Positions 58,558-64,000 of a stretch of 64,000 nucleotides of DNA are shown piece by piece. Position 1 is the first letter of the stretch; each line of letters opens with the position of its first letter. This DNA is from Plasmopara viticola. Lineage: Eukaryota; Oomycota; Peronosporomycetes; Peronosporales; Peronosporaceae. The position numbers were made by a program, and so were the translations under genes. Under the pieces are notes generated by a model. It was not told where the DNA came from. It saw only the letters and a list, made by a program, of their open reading frames with translations, and made no database searches. The DNA lies in the NCBI GenBank assembly GCA_001695595.3, contig MBPM02000008.1, positions 62,001 through 126,000 on the forward strand. Direction: 5' to 3'.

Positions 58558-59658
58558 CAACTTCGGAATATGCCACACGTTAGTGAGCACTTCCTGTTTC
58601 ACTCCATTCGATGTCTTCATGGACATAATGACATCTCCACTGCCGATTGCTTGCACGACACCGTTGTCTGCTAGATGCACGTCCACTGGAGTGAAGACCT
58701 TGTAGTTCCTCATGAACCTTTTTGAGTTTGACATGTGCTGCGTCGCTCCTGAGTCGACCAGCCAAATGTCACTCGACTTGACAGAGCTATCGCAATCACC
58801 AACCGAAAACAAGTAGTCATCACTGTCGTCCCCATTAGCAAAGTTTACACGCTGTGAACGATGTCTCTCAAAGTCGTTGCTCGCTCGCAGTGGGCACTCT
58901 GCCATCCAATGCCCTTGTTTGCCGCAATTGTGGCACGCCCCGGCCTTCTTCACCGGTCGTCCTTTGCGCTTGTTGTCTCGTAACATAAACGCTTGGCCAG
59001 ACACAGCTCCGCCGCCGCTCTGCTCCTTACGTTTCATCTCTTCATCCAACAGGCACGACGTCACAAGCTCCCACGTCAGCGTGTCGGAACGCGACTCCAG
59101 CGCCGTGATGAGGAACTGGTACGAATCACTCAGACTTCCAAGAAGCGTGATTACCAGGTCGTTCTCACTCACCGGAGCGCCCGCCGCATCTAGCTGCTCA
59201 GCTAGTGTCTTGAGCTTGTTGATGTGCTCGAGCACACCGTCGCCATCCTCCATCATCGTTGTGAAGAACCTGCGACGAAGAAAGAGCTTATTCGCCAAGC
59301 TCCTCTTCTCAAAGTGTCCCTCCAACCTTGACCACGCATCGTACGCATCCTTGGCCGAGCAAACCAGCGGCAGCTGCGAGTCCTCCATCGCAAGACAGAT
59401 CATCGCCAGCGCCTTTCGAGCCTTACGCTTAAAGGTCGACTGGTCCATCGGGTTACTCAGCTGCTCAAGCTTTATTTCCCCGCTCGCAACTTCCCAGAGG
59501 TCGCGCTCCTCCAAAACCATTCGCATTTTGAACTTCCACGTATGGAAGTTCGTTCCGTCGAACTTGTTGATGCGGCTCGGCGTGGCGTCCATAGTGGCGG
59601 CGAAGGCGGTTTCAGGGGTGGGGGCGAAGAAGGCAGAGTCTGCGGGGCTTGGGCTCAT
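58558..59658 (-). CDS. E8 gag-protease, intact N-terminal part of polyprotein
   Basis: 367 codons without any lesion, from MSPSPADS at 59658 to the E9 insertion after VWHIPKLSR. It has the copia-type gag core (INKFDGTNFHTWKFKM), zinc knuckle CHNCGKQGHWMAEC (about 58897-58938) and protease VDSGATQH (about 58735-58760). The frame continues 26 codons into the E9 LTR and stops at 58477-58479, so transcripts from the E8 LTR could yield a gag-protease protein with a foreign tail. Its integrity contrasts with the decayed E8 pol. Whether it is expressed cannot be told. Confidence 0.85.
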
Positions 59659-59662
59659 AACC

Positions 59663-59964
59663 TGTTGAAAAGGTCACTTGAGCGGAAGATGGCAAAATGC
59701 AAAGTGAATATATTTAAAAAGGTCCTTAGTTCACAACTACATGCTACCTCTAAGCCAATGATTAATCTAAGCCAATCAGAGAGACTTACAATCCTGGCGC
59801 AATCATCTTCCCATCCGGGCGCAATCATCTTCCCATCCTGAAACCGATCTTTTGCCCATCTTGAACCCGCTCATTCAGTCAGTCATCAATTGATTGCAGA
59901 TACCCGTACTTACCGATATATAGCCGCTCGTCGAGGCGTTTCTGCGCCAGCATCTTCGACAACA
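59663..59964 (-). repeat. E8 5' LTR
   Basis: 302 bases, TGTTG...CAACA with intact inverted ends, Inr-FPR at 59691-59708 and the 22-mer pair. It is directly followed by TTCCC of the E10 LTR. Confidence 0.9.
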
Positions 59965-60099
59965 TTCCCATCCTAAAGTCGATCTTTTGCCCATCTTGAA
60001 CCCGCTCCTTCAAGCAGTCATCAATTGCTTGCAGATATTGGTACTTACCGATATGCAGTCGCTGGTCGAGGCATTTCTTTGTCAGTATCTTCGACAACA
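59965..60099 (-). repeat. E10 3' LTR remnant
   Basis: 135 bases from TTCCCATCC to GACAACA, homologous to the sense-start part of B LTRs, followed by the purine tract (sense CGAGTGGGAG) at 60100. The missing piece is expected on the far side of E8 but is not recognisable at 20784-20812. Confidence 0.85.
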
Positions 60100-61968
60100 C
60101 TCCCACTCGACTCGACAGCCTTTCGTCCTTGTATGCCAAGTCGGCTCGATGCATAGCAAATTGTGGTGCAGATATCGGCTTGGTCATGAGGTCGGCCAGC
60201 ATGTCCGATGTTGAAATGTACTCAAGCGAAACTTGGCCGTCTTCAACCTTTTCGCGAACAAAGTGATAGCGTATGTCGATATGCTTGGTATGCTTGTGGA
60301 ACTCCGGATTCTTGGCCAACGCAATCGATCCTTGATTATCTTCGAATATCTTGACCGCTTCATCATGAGCCATTTCCCCGATTTCGCAAAAAAAGAACTT
60401 GTGCCAAACTGCTTCTTGGGTAGCTTCGGAAAGCGCCATGTATTCCGCCTCGGTTGATGACAACGCAACTATTCGCTGTTTCTTTCTTCGCCAGCTAATG
60501 CATCTGCCGTTCATCATGAATGCATATCCACTTGTACTCTTTCTTGAGCCAACGTCACCAGCCCAGTCCGCATCCGAATAGCCTTGAAGCCTTTTGTTGC
60601 TGCCCGCTCGAAACACGATGCCATGAGTCTGTGTACCTTGTATATATCGGAATACTCTCTTGAGCGCCTGTCAATGAGTAGGGCACGGGTCCGCCGCGAA
60701 TTGGCTTAGTGTTCCAACGGCTGCTGCAAGATCCGGGCGTGTGCCGACCATCAAATACATTAAACAGCCAACCGCATATCGGTAGAGAACATTTGCCATG
60801 GTTTCGTGATGCTTGCAACTTCCTTCGCACATGGCCTTGGTAAGCTTGAGACCCGGTTCCTGAGGTGTCTTTACATGATTGCTGTTATCCATTTTTAAAC
60901 TTCTTTAGAGTATCACCCGCAAACTTGGACTGCCTCACGATCATCTCTCCAGCTTTAAATCTTGTTCAATTTCCATGCCGAGAAAATACTTGAGCTGGCT
61001 CATGTCTGTCATTTCGAACCGATCACTTAGCGCTTGCTTGGTGTCGTGTAGCAATGTCGAGCTGTTACTTGCAAGAATGAGATCGTCGATGTAAAGCGCA
61101 ATGAAGATCATGTTTTTGCCGTCACGCCTTAGATAGATGCAGTGGTCGGACACGCTCTTTTTGAACTTGAGTCAAAGCATGAAGTCGTCAATAGTTTTAT
61201 TCCACATACGCGGCGACTGCTTTAATCCGTAAAGAGATCGTTCAAGCTTGCAGACGAAATCCGGGTTTGATGGACAGTAAGGCTGTACTTGGCTGCCAGA
61301 CTAAGCAGAATTCGAATCGAAGTGAACTTGGCCACTGGCGCAAACGTTTATTCATAGTCGACGCCATACTTTTGTGAATATCCCTTGGCCACCAAACGCG
61401 CCTTGTACCGCTCGATTTTGCCGATTTGATTTTCCTTGAGTCGATACACCCATCTGTTGCCTATAGCTTTGCGACCTTTTGGTAATGGCACGAGTGTCCA
61501 GGTCTTGTTCTTGCGTAGTGATTCTATTTCCGAGTCGCACGCTTCCTTTCACTTGGCTGCGTCATTTGATTCCATTGCCGAGCTGAACGATGTCGGCATT
61601 TCTCCCACTGAATCAACAATGTACGCAGCTTCAAAATCCTGGGCTGCAGCGGACATCTCTGCAAGACCTTGGCAATGACTTTTACGCTTGGACCGAGGAA
61701 CTTCTGTAACTTGTTCTAGCGACTTCGCACGCTGGTGTCGCTTGCCTAACGGGTCATCAAAGTCAAAATTCTCCGCTGTGTCTTCTACTTCATGATCTGT
61801 TTCGTCATTCGGTGTTGCATCCTGCTATGGTATTTCGTCATCTTGAATAACAACTTCATCACAACCATATTTGACGAGTTTTCCACCGTCAAAGGTGTCT
61901 TCCATGAACTGTGCGTTTCGGCTCACAAGCACTCGACCGCTTTCAATTGTTTCAAAACGATACGCTTT
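60100..61968 (-). pseudogene. E10 RT-RNase H, family B, heavily broken
   Basis: RNase H (60616 downward: [28 protein letters not shown]) is open and reads on through the LTR remnant. Upstream pieces at 60892-60671 and 61153-60941 carry the RT thumb and YIDD (about 61082-61093), a conservative change from YVDD. About 70 bases covering the MDVKTAFLNG region are deleted near 61272. Stops and frameshifts lie near 60668, 60900, 61170 and 61350. Linker sequence with YRFETIESGRV ends at the E11 LTR. Confidence 0.85.
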
Positions 61969-62308
61969 TGTTGAATGGGTGAGCGGGGCGAAGGCGAAGA
62001 GTTTGAGGCGTGTGGTAAAGAGTCTGCGCGAGGGAGAACCGAGCGAAGACACTTGTGAGGAAGAAAGAAGAATTCAAAGTGAGTGTATTCATTTGGTCCT
62101 TAGTTCACAACTCTTTGCTACATCTAAGCCATTCATTTATCTAAGCCAATCAGAGGCACTTACCATCCGGGCGCAATCATCTTGAATGCGCCTGTCCGTG
62201 CGTCTTTTCATGACGCCATCGTTGTTTGTTTGAACCGTCGGACAGCCGCTCGTATTGGACAGCTTCGGAAACCGGAGTAAAACTGAGGGAAACCGGCTAC
62301 CTTCAATA
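61969..62308 (-). repeat. E11 3' LTR
   Basis: 340 bases, sense TATTG...CAACA. It differs from the E1 5' LTR mainly by carrying one instead of two 22-mers, and by small changes at the inner end (TGTTGAATGGG against TGTTGGTTGGG). Confidence 0.92.
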
Positions 62309-62315
62309 CTCCCCC

Positions 62316-64000
62316 TCAATACGAGCACGCGTGAATTCCGAGAGCTCTTATTAGGTCGGCATGACGTGGTCCTGGAAGTGTCTTCGTCATGATGTCTGCC
62401 AGCATTGCCGAGGTCTCGCAATATTCAAGCTGACCGGGTTCTTCGTCATCTTGATACATGATTGATTGTCTTCAAATATCTTCAGCTCCGGTTTATCTTT
62501 ACCAGCTGCACCTAAAATTTCACAAAGAAGACGATGTACCTACTTGCCTTCTTGTATCGCCAGGCTGAGTGCAATATGTTCAGCTTCGCTGGTCGACAGT
62601 GAAACGCTTGATTGTTTCTTGCTTCCCCAACTCACAGGTGCTCCCATCAACATAAATGCATAGCCAGAGGTTGACTTGCGGTCCGCATGATCGCCAGCCC
62701 AATCTGCATCCGAGTATCCCCGGAAATCCACATGATCGCTAGCCTTGAATGTGATGCCGTGCGACTTGCTTCCTTGGAGGTAGCGAAGAACTCTCTTTAT
62801 CGCAACCCAGTGTTCAGCTTGCGGGTTCTCCATAAAACGTGATACATATCCAACAGCAAAAGTAATGTCTGGACGTGTTGCAGTTGTCAGATGCATCAAG
62901 GCACCCACGGCTTCGCGAAATGGAACGTCAGCCTTTGTTGTTGCAGCACTTGGCACGAGTCGTAAGCTTAAGTCGGTCGGACTTATTACTGGCTTGCAAT
63001 CACTCATGCCGAATCGCTTGAGAATGTCGTCGACATAGCGTCTCTGGCAAAGTGTGATGCTGCCGTCAGCGTTATCCACAAGCTCAATGCCCAGAACAAA
63101 AGCACATTTTCCACTGTCCGTCATTTCAAAGCGTGACTTGAGACTGCCTTTAGTTTCCGCGATGAGTTGGTCGAGCTGCCAGTGATGAGTACATCGTCTA
63201 CATAAACCAGTAGCAATATGCAATGGCCGTCGACGTTCTTGATATAGAGGCATGGGTCGAAAGCAGAAACACAGAAACCAATGGAGCATACAAACTCATC
63301 AAAGGTCTCGTTCCAAACTCGGGATGCTTGTTTTAGGCCGTAAATTGCTTTCAACAGTTCCAAGCAATCGAAATTACCTTCGATCTCCACTCCCTCTGGT
63401 ACCACACAGTAAACGACTTCTTTCATTACACCGTAGAGAAATGCCGTGACAACATCAAGCTGGTCAAGGGGCCATCCAAGATACTTTGTCAAGCTGATCA
63501 CCATACGCAGTGTGACGTACTTGACCACAGGCGAAAACGTTTCCGTGTAGTCAATGCCGTATTGCTGTTTGACGCGCCTTGTATTTTTCAATTGATCCGT
63601 CGGCTTTGCGCTTGATCTTGAGAACCCACTTCGTTTTAATAGCATGTTGTCCTGCTGGGAGTTTGGCCGCTCGAAACACGTTGCGAATTCGCATAGAATC
63701 CAATTCTGCACGCACTGCTTTTCGCCAATGTACTTGATCTGGTCCGCTTACCGCATCTTGATAACTCGATAGTTTAGAAAGGTCGGTAGCTTCGACTGCA
63801 TTTGCGCTTGCATGCCAAAAATCGCGTGGCACCGAATGATCATTTGTTTCGCTCTTTTCGTCTTCATTTACCCGATTACTGGTTATGCGCTCGACCGATC
63901 TGCGTTTGGCTCGTCGCTCGTCAAGACTTTCAGGCGCACTTGATTCCTCGAGTACATTCTCGTGATACTCGTAACGTGGGAGAGCTGAATCATTGTTAGC
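62316..64000 (-). pseudogene. E11 RT-RNase H, family A, broken
   Basis: From the linker ([11 protein letters not shown], near 63800) into RT. A ~17-base deletion near 63569 removes part of [17 protein letters not shown] and YVDD (about 63195-63206) follow. A base is lost near 63166. RNase H is open from about 63160 to TAG at 62540-62542, at the same Trp codon that is TGA in E1. A ~70-base deletion near 62431 removes the KHIDIKYHH region. The frame ends with TGA 62316-62318 in the purine tract. Confidence 0.92.

Larger units (their letters stand above)
20813..59964 (-). mobile_element. E8, old family B element hosting Array 1, Array 2 and E9
   Basis: The scattered parts join into one element. 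3' LTR: about 20813-20886 plus 34116-34332. RNase H to integrase: 34333-34671 plus 48342-50621, and a second copy 50923-53956. Gag-protease: 58558-59658. 5' LTR: 59663-59964. The 5' and 3' LTRs share diagnostic stretches (AGAGAGACTTACAATCCTGG; CGATATATAGCCGCT). It is inserted in the E10 3' LTR on the right side, but the left flank (CTTAG) does not match the right flank (TTCCC), so the left boundary has been rearranged. Confidence 0.82.
59965..61968 (-). mobile_element. E10, family B copia retrotransposon, 3' part
   Basis: Part of the 3' LTR (59965-60099), RNase H, RT and the linker after integrase, up to the E11 insertion. E8 sits in its LTR. The 5' half should resume right of the window, after E11. 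The target-site bases at the E11 junction are GCTTT (61964-61968). Confidence 0.87.
61969..64000 (-). mobile_element. E11, family A copia retrotransposon, 3' part (runs off right edge)
   Basis: 3' LTR, purine tract, RNase H, RT and the linker before RT. It is a close sister of E1 over the shared stretch but has its own lesions. Gag, protease, integrase and the 5' LTR should follow right of 64000. Confidence 0.92.

Overview
The 64 kb window contains only Ty1/copia LTR retrotransposons, intact or broken. I find no host gene, rRNA, tRNA or CRISPR array. The host is most likely an oomycete (Phytophthora or a relative). The LTRs of one family carry, on the sense strand, a good match to the oomycete Inr+FPR core promoter, and dense copia clusters are typical of oomycete genomes. 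The species cannot be named from the sequence.

Two copia lineages occur. Family A has protease motif [11 protein letters not shown] motif YVDD and purine tract TTGAGGGGG. Family B has protease motif LVDSGATQH, an LTR beginning TGTTG, and a pol reading frame that ends inside the 3' LTR. Both encode gag, protease, integrase, RT and RNase H in one frame. Both use the same 14-base primer site, TTGGGCTCATAACC on the + strand. It matches the anticodon arm of initiator tRNA-Met, so priming by a half-tRNA as in Drosophila copia is likely. The gag ATG lies inside this site, so every gag starts Met-Ser-Pro.

Elements are numbered left to right; all are on the minus strand except E4 and E7. Left block (1-20783): E1 (A, 1-4491) sits in E2 (B, 4492-8220), in E3 (A, 8221-10163), in E4 (A, plus strand, 10164-12024), in E5 (B, 12025-20313), in E7 (B, plus strand, 20314-20783). 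Only the right-hand part of each is in the window. E6 (B, 13962-18696) is a complete element inserted in E5, with target duplication CGAAG.

Middle block (20813-59964): one old B element, E8, hosts three later insertions. Array 1 (20887-34110, target duplication GCTCC) and Array 2 (34672-48336, TGAAC/TTAAC) each consist of three A-family internal regions and four LTRs in tandem, neighbours sharing one LTR. E9 (53957-58552, CGAGA) is a complete B element. The 3' half of E8 is itself duplicated (34333-50621 and 50923-53956) around a chimeric E9/E8 LTR (50622-50922). Right block: E10 (B, 59965-61968) interrupted by E11 (A, 61969 to beyond 64000), a sister of E1.

No copy has an undamaged gag-pol, so none in view looks autonomous. 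The arrays carry the same nonsense codons in every unit, so they grew by LTR-LTR recombination after the founder element had died, not by transposition.
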